NCBI GenBank assembly: GCA_030652255.1
Contig: JAUSAZ010000062.1
Span: forward strand, 39,369-103,368
Origin: Myxococcales bacterium
Lineage (GTDB): Bacteria; Myxococcota_A; Polyangia; Polyangiales; Ga0077539
Reading direction: 5' to 3'
DNA: 64,000 nt
Shown here: positions 40,412-52,525 of the stretch, piece by piece
Position numbering within the stretch: the first letter of the stretch is position 1
How the letters are laid out: each line of letters starts with the position of its first letter
Made by a program: the position numbers and the translations under genes
Notes under the pieces: model-generated
The model's input: the letters and a program-made list of their open reading frames with translations, nothing else
Databases searched by the model: none
Told to the model about the DNA's origin: nothing

Positions 40412-40849
40412 ATGAACACAGCACAGGACAGCAGCCGCGACCCGATCGGTATCCCGGCGATCCGCGCCACCACGGGGGTCGGCTACGACGAGGCGATCAC
40501 GGCGGTGGTCGAGGCGCTGAAGGGCGAGGGCTTCGGGGTGCTCACCCGCATCGACCTGCGCGAGACCCTCAAGAACAAGCTCGGGGTGGACTTCCGGCGC
40601 TACGAGATCCTCGGCGCCTGCCATCCCCCCTCCGCGCACGGCGCGCTGCAGGCCGAGCTCGAGGTGGGGCTGATGCTCCCGTGCAACGTCATCGTGTACG
40701 AGGGCGACGACCGGCGCGTCCACGTCGCGGCGGTCGACCCGCTGCAGACCATCGCGGCGCAGGGCGCCCCGGCGCTCGTGGCGGTCGCCCGCGACGTTCA
40801 CGATCGCCTCGAGCGGGTCATCGCCCGCGTCGCCGCAACCAACGCCTGA
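40412..40849 (+). CDS. DUF302 domain protein
   Basis: 145 residues. The DUF302 domain covers most of it: GYDEAITAVVEALKGEGFGVLTRIDL, KLGVDFRRYEILGACHP and MLPCNVIVYEGDDRRVHVAAVDP. Proteins of this family are common beside sulfide- and thiosulfate-handling genes; their reaction is not established. The start ATG has AGGAGGA about 9 bases upstream. The OsmC gene starts 14 bases after its stop, implying co-transcription. Confidence 0.88.
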   Translation: MNTAQDSSRDPIGIPAIRATTGVGYDEAITAVVEALKGEGFGVLTRIDLRETLKNKLGVDFRRYEILGACHPPSAHGALQAELEVGLMLPCNVIVYEGDDRRVHVAAVDPLQTIAAQGAPALVAVARDVHDRLERVIARVAATNA

Positions 40850-40862
40850 GGAGTGGAGCAAC

Positions 40863-41309
40863 ATGGGTGAGGTCGTCAGTCGCTTCGACATCCACGTCGA
40901 GCAGGTTCGGGAGTTCGAGTTCATGGTGCGCTTCGACAAGGAGCAGTACGCGCCGCTGCGCATGGACGAGCCCCCGCCGCTCGGGCACGACGCCGCGCCC
41001 AACCCCGCGCGCATCCTGGCCGCGGCGATCGGCAACTGCCTCGCGGCGAGCCTGGTGTTCTGCGCGAAGAAGTCGGGCGCGAAGCTCGACGACGTGCGGG
41101 CCAGCGTGGGCGTCGAGCTGGTGCGCAACGAGCGCCGCCGGCTGCGCATCGGCAAGGTGAGCGTGCGCCTGGAGACGGCGCTGCCGCTCGATCACCCTGC
41201 GATCGCGGGCTGCCTGGAGACCTTCGAGGACTTCTGCGTGGTGACCCAGAGCGTGCGCGAGGGCATCGACATCGCCGTCGAGGTCGTGCCGCGCGCCGAA
41301 ACGGCCTGA
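40863..41309 (+). CDS. OsmC-family protein
   Basis: 148 residues with the OsmC/Ohr fold. The key pair of cysteines is in AIGNCLAASLVFCAKK (first, about residue 59) and GCLETFEDFCVVTQSV (second, about 123). OsmC/Ohr proteins reduce organic hydroperoxides and some handle persulfides. The neighbourhood favours a role in reactive-sulfur or oxidant removal. It ends 5 bases before the converging ABC ATPase gene. Confidence 0.88.
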   Translation: MGEVVSRFDIHVEQVREFEFMVRFDKEQYAPLRMDEPPPLGHDAAPNPARILAAAIGNCLAASLVFCAKKSGAKLDDVRASVGVELVRNERRRLRIGKVSVRLETALPLDHPAIAGCLETFEDFCVVTQSVREGIDIAVEVVPRAETA

Positions 41310-41313
41310 GGGC

Positions 41314-42114
41314 TCAGCCGAGCTCGGCCGCGCGCCCGTCGAGGAGCTCGCGCACGACCGGGTCGGTGCTCGCCATGACCTCGGCCACGGGCCCGATGGC
41401 CGCCACGCGCCCCTCGTGGAGCAGCGCGAGGCGGTCGGAGATGCGGTACGCGAGCGCGAGGTCGTGGGTGACGATCACCGACGTCACGTCGAGCCTCCGG
41501 CGGAGGTCGGCGATGAGGTCGCCGATGCGGCTGCTGTTGATCGGGTCGAGGCCCGTCGTGGGCTCGTCGTAGAGCACCACCTCGGGGCGCAGCGCGATGG
41601 TGCGCGCGACGCCCACCCGCTTGCGCATCCCCCCCGACAGCTCGGCGGGCATCAGGGCCCCGGAGTCGCCGAGGCCCACCGCCCCGAGGGCCCAGGCCAC
41701 GCGCTCGGTGACGGCCTCGGGCTTTATCCCGCGGCGGCCCTGCACCCGCAGCCCGTAGGCCACGTTGTCGGCGACGGTCATCGAGTCGAAGAGCGCCGCG
41801 CTCTGGAACACCATCCCGATGCGCCGGCGCATCAGCGCCATCTCCCGGTCGCTCAGCTTCTCCAGGTGCGCGTGGTCGAAGAGCACCTCGCCCCGGTCGG
41901 GCGTGATGAGCCCGATGATCACCTTGAGCAGCACGCTCTTGCCGCAGCCCGAGGCCCCGAGGAGGGTCAGGATCTCCCCCCGGCGCACGTCGAGGTCGAC
42001 CCCCCGCAGCACCTCCTTGGGGCCGAAGCTCTTCCAGATGCCCTGCAGGTGCAGCATCGGCACCGCGTCGGCGCCCGCATGGGGTCGCGCGCTCTCGTCC
42101 AGGGGCTCGCTCAT
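41314..42114 (-). CDS. Second MlaF-type ABC ATPase
   Basis: 266 residues. Walker A GASGCGKSVLLKVIIGL, Q-loop GMVFQSAALFDS, signature LSGGMRKRVGVARTIAL, Walker B VLYDEPTTGLDP and VTHDLALAY are intact. The pattern is that of MCE/Mla lipid-transport ATPases, as at 28759, and the two proteins share long identical motifs. No permease or MCE protein is beside it. PEP synthase lies 38 bp upstream on the same strand, a functionally unrelated companion. Confidence 0.9.
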   Translation of the reverse strand: MSEPLDESARPHAGADAVPMLHLQGIWKSFGPKEVLRGVDLDVRRGEILTLLGASGCGKSVLLKVIIGLITPDRGEVLFDHAHLEKLSDREMALMRRRIGMVFQSAALFDSMTVADNVAYGLRVQGRRGIKPEAVTERVAWALGAVGLGDSGALMPAELSGGMRKRVGVARTIALRPEVVLYDEPTTGLDPINSSRIGDLIADLRRRLDVTSVIVTHDLALAYRISDRLALLHEGRVAAIGPVAEVMASTDPVVRELLDGRAAELG

Positions 42115-42152
42115 CGGGTCGATGGAGTGTGCACCCACCGGGTCGCCCACCG

Positions 42153-44546
42153 CTACGCCTGATCTTCCAGCGCGAGCACTGCCAGGGTGGTCTTGATCAC
42201 GCTGTCGGGGTTGAGCGAGAGCGCGTCGATGCCGAGGCCCACCAGGAAGGCCGCGACGTCGGGGTGATCGGAGGGGGCCTGGCCGCAGATGGCCGCGTGG
42301 CGGTGGCTGCGGTGCGCGCCCTCCACTGCCTGGCGCAGCATCTCGAACACCCCGGGGTCGCGCTCGTCGAACTCGAAGGCCACCAGGGCCGAGTCGCGGT
42401 CGACCCCCAGCGTGAGCTGCGTGAGGTCGTTGGAGCCGATGGAGATGCCGTCGAAGATCCGGCAGAACGCGTCGACCTGGATCACGTTGTTGGGGATCTC
42501 GCACATCACCAGCACCCGCAGGCCTCGCTGGCCCCGCGCGAGCCCGTGCTCCGCCATCGCCGCGAGCACCCGCTCGCCCTCCGCCACCCGGCGGCAGAAG
42601 GGGATCATCAGCTCGACGTTGTCGAGGCCCATGTCCTCGCGCACCCGGCGCATCGCGCGGCACTCCAGCGCGAAGGCCTCGGCGTAGCTCGGGTGGGTGT
42701 AGCGCGACGCGCCCCGCAGCCCGATCATGGGGTTCTCCTCGTCGGGCTCGAAGTCCCTGCCGCCCACCAGGCTCGCGTACTCGTTGGACTTGAAGTCCGA
42801 CATCCGCACCACCACGGGCTTCGGGTAGAACGCCGCCGCGATGGTGCCGACGCCCTGCGCCAGCCGGTCGACGAAGTACTCGCCCCGGTCGGCGTAGCCC
42901 GCGGTCAGCCGCTCGAGCTCGGCCCGCGCCGCCGCGTCGCGCACCCGCTCGGGGTGCAGCAGCGCCATCGGGTGCGCCCGGATGGTGTTGTTGATGATGA
43001 ACTCGATGCGCGCGAGCCCGACGCCGTCGTTGGGGAGCGCCGCCAGCGAGAGCGCCCGGCCGGGGTCGCCGACGTTCAGCATGATCTTCGTGCGCGGCCG
43101 GCGCAGGTCGCCCACCTCCACGCGGTCGACGTGGTGGGGCACCAGGCCGCGGTACACCCGCCCCGAGTCGCCGCCCGCGCACGACACGGTGACCTCCGAG
43201 CCCGTCGCGATGATCCGCGTGGCCCCCTCGACGCCCACCACCGCGGGGATGCCAAGCTCGCGCGCCACGATGGCGGCGTGGCAGGTGCGACCGCCGCGCT
43301 CGGTCACGATCGCCGCCGCGCGCTTCATCACCGGCTCCCAGTCCGGCGTGGTGGTGTCGGCCACCAGCACCTCGCCGTCGCGGAAGGCCGCCAGGCTCGA
43401 CGGCTCGTGTATCACCCGCGCCGCCCCCGACCCGATGCGCTCGCCGATGCTGACCCCGGTGGCCAGCACCTCCGCGTCGCCGTCGAGCACCGCCGTCTCC
43501 AGCACCCCCGCGCGCTGCCCCGAGCGCACCGTCTCGGGCCGCGCCTGCACGATGAACATCCCGCCGTCGACGCCGTCCCGCGCCCACTCGATGTCCATGG
43601 GCGTGTCGCGCCCGGCCCGCTCGCTGTAGTGCCGCTCGATGGCCACGGCCGTGCGCGCGAGCGCGAGCGCCTCGTCGTCGGTGATCGCGTAGCGGGCCGC
43701 CTCCTCCGGGGCCACCGGCACGTTGCGGGTGGCGGGCCCCGCGGGGTCGTCGCCGTACACCATGCGCAGGTGCTTCGCCCCGAGGCGGCGCCGGAGGATG
43801 GGCCGCGGCGCCGTCGCGAGCGTGGGCTTGAAGACGTAGTACTCGTCGGGGTCGACCGCGCCCTGCACGACGTTCTCCCCGAGGCCGTAGGCGGCGTTGA
43901 TGAGCACCACGTCGCGGAAGCCGCTCTCGGTGTCGAGGGTGAACATCACCCCGCTCGCCCCGAGGTCGGAGCGCACCATGCGCTGCACCCCCACGGAGAG
44001 GGCGACGCGCAGGTGGTCGAAGCCCTGGTCGATCCGGTAGGCGATCGCGCGCTCGGTGAAGAGGCTCGCGAAGCACCGGCGGCAGGCCGCGCGCAGCGCC
44101 TCGGGGCCCACCACGTTGAGGAAGCTCTCCTGCTGGCCCGCGAAGGACGCCCCCGGGAGGTCTTCCGCGGTGGCCGACGAGCGCACCGCGACGGCGGCGC
44201 TGCCCCCCTCGCGGGACAGGCGCTCGTACGCGGCGCGCAGCTCGTCCCAGACCTCCGCCGGGAGCTCGGCGCCCTCGACCAGCGCGCGGGCGGCCCTCGC
44301 GCGGCGGGCCAGGTCGGCCGTGTCGTCCTTGTCGAGGCCGCGCATCAGCTCGGCGAGCGGCGCTCGGAGCCCGGCCTCGTCGAGCACCCGCCAGTACGCC
44401 TCGGCGGTGAGCGCGAAGCCCGGCGGCACCTTCACCCCCAGCGGGCGCAGCGAGCGCCAGAGCTCACCGAGCGAGGCGTTCTTGCCGCCGACGCGGGGCA
44501 GGTCGTCGAGCGTGATCTCCTCGAACCAGCGGATGTAGCGCGCCAT
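42153..44546 (-). CDS. ppsA: Phosphoenolpyruvate synthase
   Basis: 797 residues, the usual length. It converts pyruvate, ATP and water to PEP, AMP and phosphate for gluconeogenesis. The N-terminal ATP-grasp domain has GGKNASLGEL and VRSSATAEDLPGASFAGQQE. The swivel domain holds the phosphohistidine in GGRTCHAAIVARELGIPAVVG (near residue 420). The C-terminal PEP-binding domain carries GLARIEF, GLRGASRY, NVELMIPFCR and SIGSNDLTQLTLGVDRDS. All catalytic parts seem intact. It is divergent from the SDR gene at 44777; the 230-bp gap shows no promoter I can assign. Confidence 0.95.
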   Translation of the reverse strand: MARYIRWFEEITLDDLPRVGGKNASLGELWRSLRPLGVKVPPGFALTAEAYWRVLDEAGLRAPLAELMRGLDKDDTADLARRARAARALVEGAELPAEVWDELRAAYERLSREGGSAAVAVRSSATAEDLPGASFAGQQESFLNVVGPEALRAACRRCFASLFTERAIAYRIDQGFDHLRVALSVGVQRMVRSDLGASGVMFTLDTESGFRDVVLINAAYGLGENVVQGAVDPDEYYVFKPTLATAPRPILRRRLGAKHLRMVYGDDPAGPATRNVPVAPEEAARYAITDDEALALARTAVAIERHYSERAGRDTPMDIEWARDGVDGGMFIVQARPETVRSGQRAGVLETAVLDGDAEVLATGVSIGERIGSGAARVIHEPSSLAAFRDGEVLVADTTTPDWEPVMKRAAAIVTERGGRTCHAAIVARELGIPAVVGVEGATRIIATGSEVTVSCAGGDSGRVYRGLVPHHVDRVEVGDLRRPRTKIMLNVGDPGRALSLAALPNDGVGLARIEFIINNTIRAHPMALLHPERVRDAAARAELERLTAGYADRGEYFVDRLAQGVGTIAAAFYPKPVVVRMSDFKSNEYASLVGGRDFEPDEENPMIGLRGASRYTHPSYAEAFALECRAMRRVREDMGLDNVELMIPFCRRVAEGERVLAAMAEHGLARGQRGLRVLVMCEIPNNVIQVDAFCRIFDGISIGSNDLTQLTLGVDRDSALVAFEFDERDPGVFEMLRQAVEGAHRSHRHAAICGQAPSDHPDVAAFLVGLGIDALSLNPDSVIKTTLAVLALEDQA

Positions 44547-44776
44547 GAAGCTTGCGGCGGTGCACCGCGCGAGCCACCGCGGAGGGCGCCAGCGGGCGGC
44601 GGTCGGAGAGCGCAGGGATTGCGTCCGCGGTGCAGAAAGGGCCCTCGATGCGCCCTTCGTGCGCGCGGTGCGGGTCGTCGTCCGCTGGCGGACCGAGAGC
44701 CCTGGGGCTTCGGCACACCCGGTGCTGACGAAGGCCCGTGCGCGGACAACGGCTGGGCCTTCGAGAGGAAGAGAAG

Positions 44777-45535
44777 ATGGGACGCTTCGACAACAAGGTG
44801 GCGCTGGTGACGGGCGGCGGGGCAGGCATCGGGCGGGCGGCGGCGCTGGCCTTCGCCCGCGAGGGCGCGACGGTGATGATCGCCGACGTGACCGCCGAGG
44901 GGGAGGCGGTCGTGGGGGAGATCCGGAGCGCGGGCGGCGCGGCGCGCTTCTACCGCTGTGACGTGTCGAGCGGGGCGGAGGTCACGGCCCTGGTCGCCGC
45001 CACGGTGGCGGCCTTCGGCGGCCTCGACGTGGCCTTCAACAACGCTGGCATCGAAGGGGTCTCGGCGCCCACGGACTCGTACCCCATCGAGGTGTGGAAC
45101 CGCGTGCTCGCGGTCAACCTCACGGGCGTCTTCCTGTGCATGCGCGCGCAGATCCCCCACATGCTCGCGCGCGGCGGCGGCGCCATCGTGAACAACGCCT
45201 CCATCCTCGGGCACGTGGGCTTCGCCAACGCCCCGGCGTACACCGCCGCCAAGCACGGCGTGATCGGCCTCACCAAGGCCGCGGCGATCGAGAACGCCCC
45301 GCGCGGGGTGCGCATCAACGCCGTGTGCCCGGCCTTCATCGAGACCCCGATGCTGGCGCGCGCGGGCCTCACCACCGACCCGGGCGTCCGCGCTGCCATG
45401 GAGGCGATGCACCCCATCCACCGCCTCGGCCGCGCGGAGGAGGTCGCCGCCGCCGCGCTCTGGCTCGCCTCCCCGGAGGCCTCCTTCGTCACCGGCACCG
45501 CGATGCTGGTCGACGGCGGCTTCGTCGCGCAGTGA
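44777..45535 (+). CDS. SDR-family oxidoreductase
   Basis: 252 residues. The cofactor site TGGGAGIGRA, NNAG motif, catalytic serine in NNASILGHVG and YxxxK in APAYTAAKHG show an active classical short-chain dehydrogenase. The acid after the second strand (IADVT) favours NAD. The end MLVDGGFVAQ is typical. The substrate is unknown. It converges on the sigma54 regulator gene with 17 bp between. Confidence 0.9.
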   Translation: MGRFDNKVALVTGGGAGIGRAAALAFAREGATVMIADVTAEGEAVVGEIRSAGGAARFYRCDVSSGAEVTALVAATVAAFGGLDVAFNNAGIEGVSAPTDSYPIEVWNRVLAVNLTGVFLCMRAQIPHMLARGGGAIVNNASILGHVGFANAPAYTAAKHGVIGLTKAAAIENAPRGVRINAVCPAFIETPMLARAGLTTDPGVRAAMEAMHPIHRLGRAEEVAAAALWLASPEASFVTGTAMLVDGGFVAQ

Positions 45536-45552
45536 CCCGGTAGGGGCCCCGC

Positions 45553-46899
<1,347 letters not shown>

Positions 46900-46931
46900 C
46901 CCGCGGAGGGTACACCGTGAAACACTGTCTC

Positions 46932-47801
46932 TCACGCCGCGTGGGCGAGGCGCTGGCGGCGTACCGTCTGCGCCACCGCGACCAGCACCAGGGCTCCCTG
47001 GGCGGCCACGAAGAGCGGCCAGTGGCGGGCGAGCGAGACGGTCACCCCGAAGACCCGGGGCACCTCCTGGCCGAGCACGAAGATCGCCATGGCCAGCACG
47101 AACCACGCGAAGCCGCGGCGGAGGGTGTCCGGCGCGACCCGCCCCGCGAGGGCGCTGCCCACGAAGCTGCCCACCACCGCGGCGGCGGCGACCGGGAGCG
47201 CGACGCCCCAGGGGAGCTCGGTGCGCGCGAGGTGCCCCGCGAGGCCCGCGGCGCTGTTGAGCGCGATCACGAGCAGCGAGGTGCCGACCGCGGCGGTCAT
47301 CGGGAGCCGGCCGAGCAGCACCAGGGCGGGCACGACGAGGAAGCCGCCGCCGGCGCCCACGAGGCCCGTGACGGCGCCCACCGCGAGGCCCTGCGCCACG
47401 ATGCGCGGGAGCGGCGAGCCGGACTCCGCCGCGCCGGGCGTGGGCTCGCGCCGGCCGCGCAGCATCGCCCCGGCGGTGAGGAGCATCATCGCGCCGAAGG
47501 CGAGCAGCAGGATGGACGGGGGGATGTGCGCCGAGAGCCGGCCGCCGAGGTAGGCGCCCGCCATGCTGGCCGCGCCGAAGCTCAGCCCGGTGCGCCAGCG
47601 CACCCGTCCGCCGCGCGCGTGGGGGATGAGCGCTGCGGCGCTCGTGGCGCCCACCACCAGCAGCGACGAGGCGATGGCCTGCTCGGGCGGGAGCCGGAAC
47701 ACGTAGAGGAGGATGGGCACCGTCAGGATCGATCCGCCGCCGCCCAGCAGACCCAGCGAGACCCCGATCAGCACGGCCAGTACGACGCCGAGGATGAACA
47801 T
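46932..47801 (-). CDS. TauE/SafE-family permease
   Basis: 289 residues, about eight membrane helices in two related halves: GVSLGLLGGGGSILTVPILLY near the N-terminus and TGLVGAGGGFLVVPALVLLG in the middle, the double signature of the family. Members export or import sulfite, sulfoacetate and other sulfur anions. Beside a persulfide dioxygenase, sulfite export is a sensible guess, since sulfite is the product of that enzyme. It seems co-transcribed with the sigma54 regulator and is divergent from the dioxygenase gene. Confidence 0.9.
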   Translation of the reverse strand: MFILGVVLAVLIGVSLGLLGGGGSILTVPILLYVFRLPPEQAIASSLLVVGATSAAALIPHARGGRVRWRTGLSFGAASMAGAYLGGRLSAHIPPSILLLAFGAMMLLTAGAMLRGRREPTPGAAESGSPLPRIVAQGLAVGAVTGLVGAGGGFLVVPALVLLGRLPMTAAVGTSLLVIALNSAAGLAGHLARTELPWGVALPVAAAAVVGSFVGSALAGRVAPDTLRRGFAWFVLAMAIFVLGQEVPRVFGVTVSLARHWPLFVAAQGALVLVAVAQTVRRQRLAHAA

Positions 47802-47881
47802 GTCCGGGCTGCGCTAGCGAGGCGCGTGCCGCGTGGGGTTCTCCGGTGCTCCGCGGGCCCCGGGGCGTCGGGTGAAGCAAA

Positions 47882-47902
47882 GTGAAACACACGACTGAAA
47901 CA
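47882..47902. promoter_or_regulatory. Candidate activator half-sites (GTGAAACA / TGAAACA)
   Basis: GTGAAACA at 47882-47889 and TGAAACA at 47896-47902 stand as a direct repeat spaced by one and a third helical turns in the TauE-dioxygenase gap. The same GTGAAACA occurs at 46917-46924 before the sigma54 regulator gene. The pair is about 60-85 bases upstream of the sigma54 promoter at 47965, a usual enhancer distance. Confidence 0.5.
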
Positions 47903-47964
47903 TCTGCGACGGCCTTCGATGCACTGCGCGCACGTCGTGCGGACGATCTACGGAGGGAGGCCCT

Positions 47965-47980
47965 CGGCCCGCGCGTTGCA
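47965..47980 (+). promoter_or_regulatory. Sigma54 (-24/-12) promoter for the persulfide dioxygenase gene
   Basis: CGGCCCGCGCGTTGCA has GG and GC exactly 10 bases apart and TTGCA at -12. It is oriented towards the dioxygenase gene at 48013, with a short leader containing the AAGGAG ribosome site. The -24 half is weaker (CGGCCC against TGGCAC) than in the YeeE promoter. The overlapping stretch GTTGCACGGTGTTACA also resembles the repeats found at 39643. Confidence 0.6.
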
Positions 47981-48012
47981 CGGTGTTACAGCTCCAAGAA
48001 GGAGTCACGACC

Positions 48013-49110
48013 ATGTTGATGCGACAGCTGTTCGACCCCGAGACCTCGACGTATACGTACCTCCTCGCCGACGAGGCGACGCGCGAGGCCGTGCTCATCG
48101 ACCCGGTGCTGGAGCAGGTCGAGCGCGACCTCCAGGTGCTGCGCGAGCTCGACCTCACGCTGGTGTGGGCGCTCGACACGCACGTCCACGCCGACCACGT
48201 GACGGCGCTCGGCACGCTGCGGGCGAAGACGGGATGCAAGACCGCGATCTCCGAGGCCGCGGGCACCGGGTGCGCCGACCGGATGGTGCAGCACGGCGAC
48301 CGGGTGGTGTTCGGCGCGCACGCGCTGGAGGTGCGGCAGACCCCGGGGCACACGTCGGGCTGCGTGACCTACGTGACCGACGACCACACGATGGCCTTCA
48401 CCGGCGACGCGCTGCTCATCCGCGGCTGCGGCCGCACGGACTTCCAGCAGGGCAGCGCGCGGGTGCTCTACCACTCGGTGCACGAGCAGCTCTTCACGCT
48501 GCCCGACGCGACGCGGGTGTACCCGGGCCACGACTACAAGGGCCGCACGGTGTCGACCGTCGGCGAGGAGAAGCGCTGGAACCCGCGGCTCGCCGCGGCG
48601 CGCACGGAGGACGAGTTCGTGGAGACGATGGCGAAGCTCCAGCTCGCGTACCCGAAGAAGATCGACGTGGCGCTGCCGGCCAACCTGCACTGCGGCGTCC
48701 CGCAGGGGCTGCCGGTGAGCGCGGAGGCGCCTCCCCCTGCCACGTGGGCGATGGTGGAGGTGAGCCCCGCGGGGGTGCCCGAGGTGACCTGCGAGTGGCT
48801 CGCGGCCAACCCGCGCGCCGGGCGCCTCGTGGACGTGCGCGAGGTGGGCGAGTTCAACAACGAGCTCGGGCACGTGCCGGGCTCCGGCCTGACGCCGCTG
48901 GCGACGCTCGAGGCCGCGGCGGCCGCGTGGGACCGGTCGGCGCCCTTGGTGCTCATCTGCCGCTCGGGCGGGCGCTCGGCGAAGGCCGCGCTGTCCCTGA
49001 TCGGGCTCGGGTTCACCCGGGTGGCCTCGCTCCGCGGCGGCATGCTCGCGTGGAACTCCATGCGCCTCCCGGTGGAGCGCGAGGCCGCCGTGGCGCACGC
49101 GATGAGCTGA
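48013..49110 (+). CDS. Persulfide dioxygenase-rhodanese fusion
   Basis: 365 residues. The metallo-hydrolase domain (about 1-230) has the iron ligands in [33 protein letters not shown] and YPGHDYKG, as in PDO/ETHE1 and CstB-type enzymes. The C-terminal rhodanese domain (about 260-355) has [18 protein letters not shown] and an active-site loop [11 protein letters not shown] with the catalytic cysteine. The fusion would move sulfane sulfur and oxidise persulfide to sulfite in one protein. AAGGAG precedes ATG 48013. Likely sigma54-dependent control is described under the promoter at 47965. Confidence 0.93.
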   Translation: MLMRQLFDPETSTYTYLLADEATREAVLIDPVLEQVERDLQVLRELDLTLVWALDTHVHADHVTALGTLRAKTGCKTAISEAAGTGCADRMVQHGDRVVFGAHALEVRQTPGHTSGCVTYVTDDHTMAFTGDALLIRGCGRTDFQQGSARVLYHSVHEQLFTLPDATRVYPGHDYKGRTVSTVGEEKRWNPRLAAARTEDEFVETMAKLQLAYPKKIDVALPANLHCGVPQGLPVSAEAPPPATWAMVEVSPAGVPEVTCEWLAANPRAGRLVDVREVGEFNNELGHVPGSGLTPLATLEAAAAAWDRSAPLVLICRSGGRSAKAALSLIGLGFTRVASLRGGMLAWNSMRLPVEREAAVAHAMS

Positions 49111-49155
49111 GCGCGCGGGCACGGCGCAGGGGGCTATAGTCGCTCCCCCATTGCC

Positions 49156-50334
<1,179 letters not shown>

Positions 50335-50338
50335 GAGA

Positions 50339-52525
50339 CTACGGACAGACCCCGGCGAGGAGGGCGCGCACGTCGTCGACGCTGGCCAGGCGGAGGCGCG
50401 CGCGGCTCGGCGCGATGCCGACGTGGAAGGAGAGCGCGTCGGGCGGGAGGGCGGCGAAGAGGTCCTCGTCGGTGCGGTCGTCGCCGAAGGCCGCGACCAC
50501 CGCGCCCTCGGGCACCCCGGCCAGGACCGCGCTCACCACCCGGCCCTTGTTCACCCCGTAGGGCCGCAGCTCGACCACCTTGTCGCCGGACAGCACCTCC
50601 ACCGGCGCGTTGGAGAGCAGCGACGCGAGGTGCACCTTGAGCTCGTTGGCCTGGAGCAACCCGTACTCCGGGTCGGCCATGCGGTAGTGCCACGCCACGC
50701 CCGAGCGCTTGCGCTCCACCAGCGAGCCCGGCGTGCGCGCGGCGAAGTCCTCGAGGATCTCCAGCGCGCGCCCGCGCCAGTGGTCGGGGGGCATCTCGAG
50801 CCCCACCCACGAGCCCCCCGGCGCGCGCGACCACTGCCCGTGCTCGGCGTGCAGGCCCACCGGGAGCCCGCCGAGCCAGCCCTCGAGCACGTCGCGCCCG
50901 CGCCCGCTCACCACGTGCACCGCCACGCCCGGGCACGCCGCGAGCCGCGCCAGGAGCGCGCGCAGGGCGTCGTCGGGCTGCGCCAGCTCCGGGGTCGCGG
51001 CGATGGGCACCAGGGTGCCGTCGTAGTCGAGCAGGAGCACCAGCGCGCCGGCGGCGCGGGCGGCGGTCATCGCCCCGGCGGCGTGCGCCACGTCCGCGGC
51101 GTCGGAGTACCCCGGCGGGCGGTGGTCCGTGCGCCGACCGCTGCGGGCGAGGTTCTCGAGGAAGGTCCTCGACCACCAGCGGACGTCGTAGGAGAACACC
51201 CGGTGCCGCAGGGTCTGCATCCGCGCGCGCCGCTCGGCCGCGGGCATCACGAGGGCCCGGTGGTACGCCGCCGCGGAGCGCTCGATGTCGTAGGGGTTGA
51301 CCTTCAGCGCCTCCGCGAGCTCCGCCGCCGCGCCCGCGAACTCGCTCAGCACCAGCACCCCGTCCTCGTCCGAGCGCGCGGCGATGAACTCCTTGGCCAC
51401 GAGGTTCATCCCGTCGCGGATGGGCGTCACCAGCAGCGCGTCGGCGGCGCGGTAGAGGGCCACCACGTGCTGCTCCGAGAGGCTGCGGTAGAGGTAGTGC
51501 ACCGGCGCCCAGCGCGGGGACCCGAAGCGGCCGTTGATGCGCCCGATGAGCCCGTCGACCTGCTGCCGCAGCTCGGCGTAGGCGTCGACGTTGGTGCGCG
51601 ACGGCACCGCGACCTGCACCAGGCGCACCTGGCCGTGGAGCTCGGGGTGCTCGGCGAGCATGCGCTCGTAGGCCAGCAGCCGCCGGGGGATGCCTTTGGT
51701 GTAGTCGAGCCGGTCGATGCCGACGAGCATGCGCTCGCCCGGCGCGCCGCGGAATTCCGCCACGAGCGCGGCGACCTCGGGCGACTCGGCGAGCCGCTGG
51801 TACCCCGGCGCGTCGACGCCCATCGGGAACACCCCGAGGTTGGCCACGCGGCCCTGCCAACGGATGTGGTCGACGTCGGAGTCGGCGCCCAGGACGTGCA
51901 GCGCCGACGACACGAAGTTGCGCACGTACGAGGCCGTGTGGAACCCGATGAGGTCGGAGGCCAGCAGGCCCTCCAGCAGCGCCTCGCGGGACGGCAGCGT
52001 GCGGAAGGTGTCCGGCGAGGGGAAGGGGATGTGCAGGAAGAACCCGACGGTCACGTCGGGGATGAGGTCGCGGAGCATCCGGGGCACCAGCATGAGCTGG
52101 TAGTCGTGGATCCAGACCACGTCGCCGGGGCGGTGGTGCCGCGCGACCTCGCGGGCGAAGCGCGCGTTGACGTCGCGGTAGAGCGCGAAGTCCGCCGACT
52201 CCAGCGGCAGCTGGCTCGGAAACGAGTGGAACAACGGCCACAGCACGCCGTTGCAGTAGCCCTCGTAGTACTGCTCCACCTCCTCGTCGGAGAGCGCCAC
52301 GGGCACCACCTGGAGCGCCGCGAAGCGCTCGTCGAGCAGCGCCTGCGAGGCCTCCGGCACCGCGCGCCGCGAGCCGGGCCAGCCGATCCAGAGCCCGCCG
52401 CCGGCCTCGTGCACCGGTTTCAGTCCCGTCGCCAGACCGCCGCTGCTGCGCTCTACCGAGAAGCCATCGTCCGACACCCGCAGGGTGATCGGGAGCCGGT
52501 TGGAGACGATCAGGACCCTGCTCAC
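50339..52525 (-). CDS. otsA-otsB: Fused trehalose-6-phosphate synthase/phosphatase (OtsA-OtsB)
   Basis: 728 residues. Residues 1 to about 470 are a GT20 synthase that joins UDP-glucose and glucose-6-phosphate: [43 protein letters not shown] and [16 protein letters not shown]. Residues about 490-728 are a HAD phosphatase that releases trehalose, with [13 protein letters not shown] (nucleophile DYD) and [11 protein letters not shown]. One polypeptide thus makes trehalose, an osmoprotectant. The GTG start 52525 overlaps the stop of the upstream membrane-protein gene (GTGA). An ORF running to 53500 is a frame artefact. Confidence 0.95.
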   Translation of the reverse strand: MSRVLIVSNRLPITLRVSDDGFSVERSSGGLATGLKPVHEAGGGLWIGWPGSRRAVPEASQALLDERFAALQVVPVALSDEEVEQYYEGYCNGVLWPLFHSFPSQLPLESADFALYRDVNARFAREVARHHRPGDVVWIHDYQLMLVPRMLRDLIPDVTVGFFLHIPFPSPDTFRTLPSREALLEGLLASDLIGFHTASYVRNFVSSALHVLGADSDVDHIRWQGRVANLGVFPMGVDAPGYQRLAESPEVAALVAEFRGAPGERMLVGIDRLDYTKGIPRRLLAYERMLAEHPELHGQVRLVQVAVPSRTNVDAYAELRQQVDGLIGRINGRFGSPRWAPVHYLYRSLSEQHVVALYRAADALLVTPIRDGMNLVAKEFIAARSDEDGVLVLSEFAGAAAELAEALKVNPYDIERSAAAYHRALVMPAAERRARMQTLRHRVFSYDVRWWSRTFLENLARSGRRTDHRPPGYSDAADVAHAAGAMTAARAAGALVLLLDYDGTLVPIAATPELAQPDDALRALLARLAACPGVAVHVVSGRGRDVLEGWLGGLPVGLHAEHGQWSRAPGGSWVGLEMPPDHWRGRALEILEDFAARTPGSLVERKRSGVAWHYRMADPEYGLLQANELKVHLASLLSNAPVEVLSGDKVVELRPYGVNKGRVVSAVLAGVPEGAVVAAFGDDRTDEDLFAALPPDALSFHVGIAPSRARLRLASVDDVRALLAGVCP

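Noticed and set aside
47802..47960. Sigma54 promoter for the TauE-regulator operon on the minus strand
   Set aside because: GCAAAGTGAAACAC near 47876-47890 has the right spacing but lacks the GG of the -24 element.
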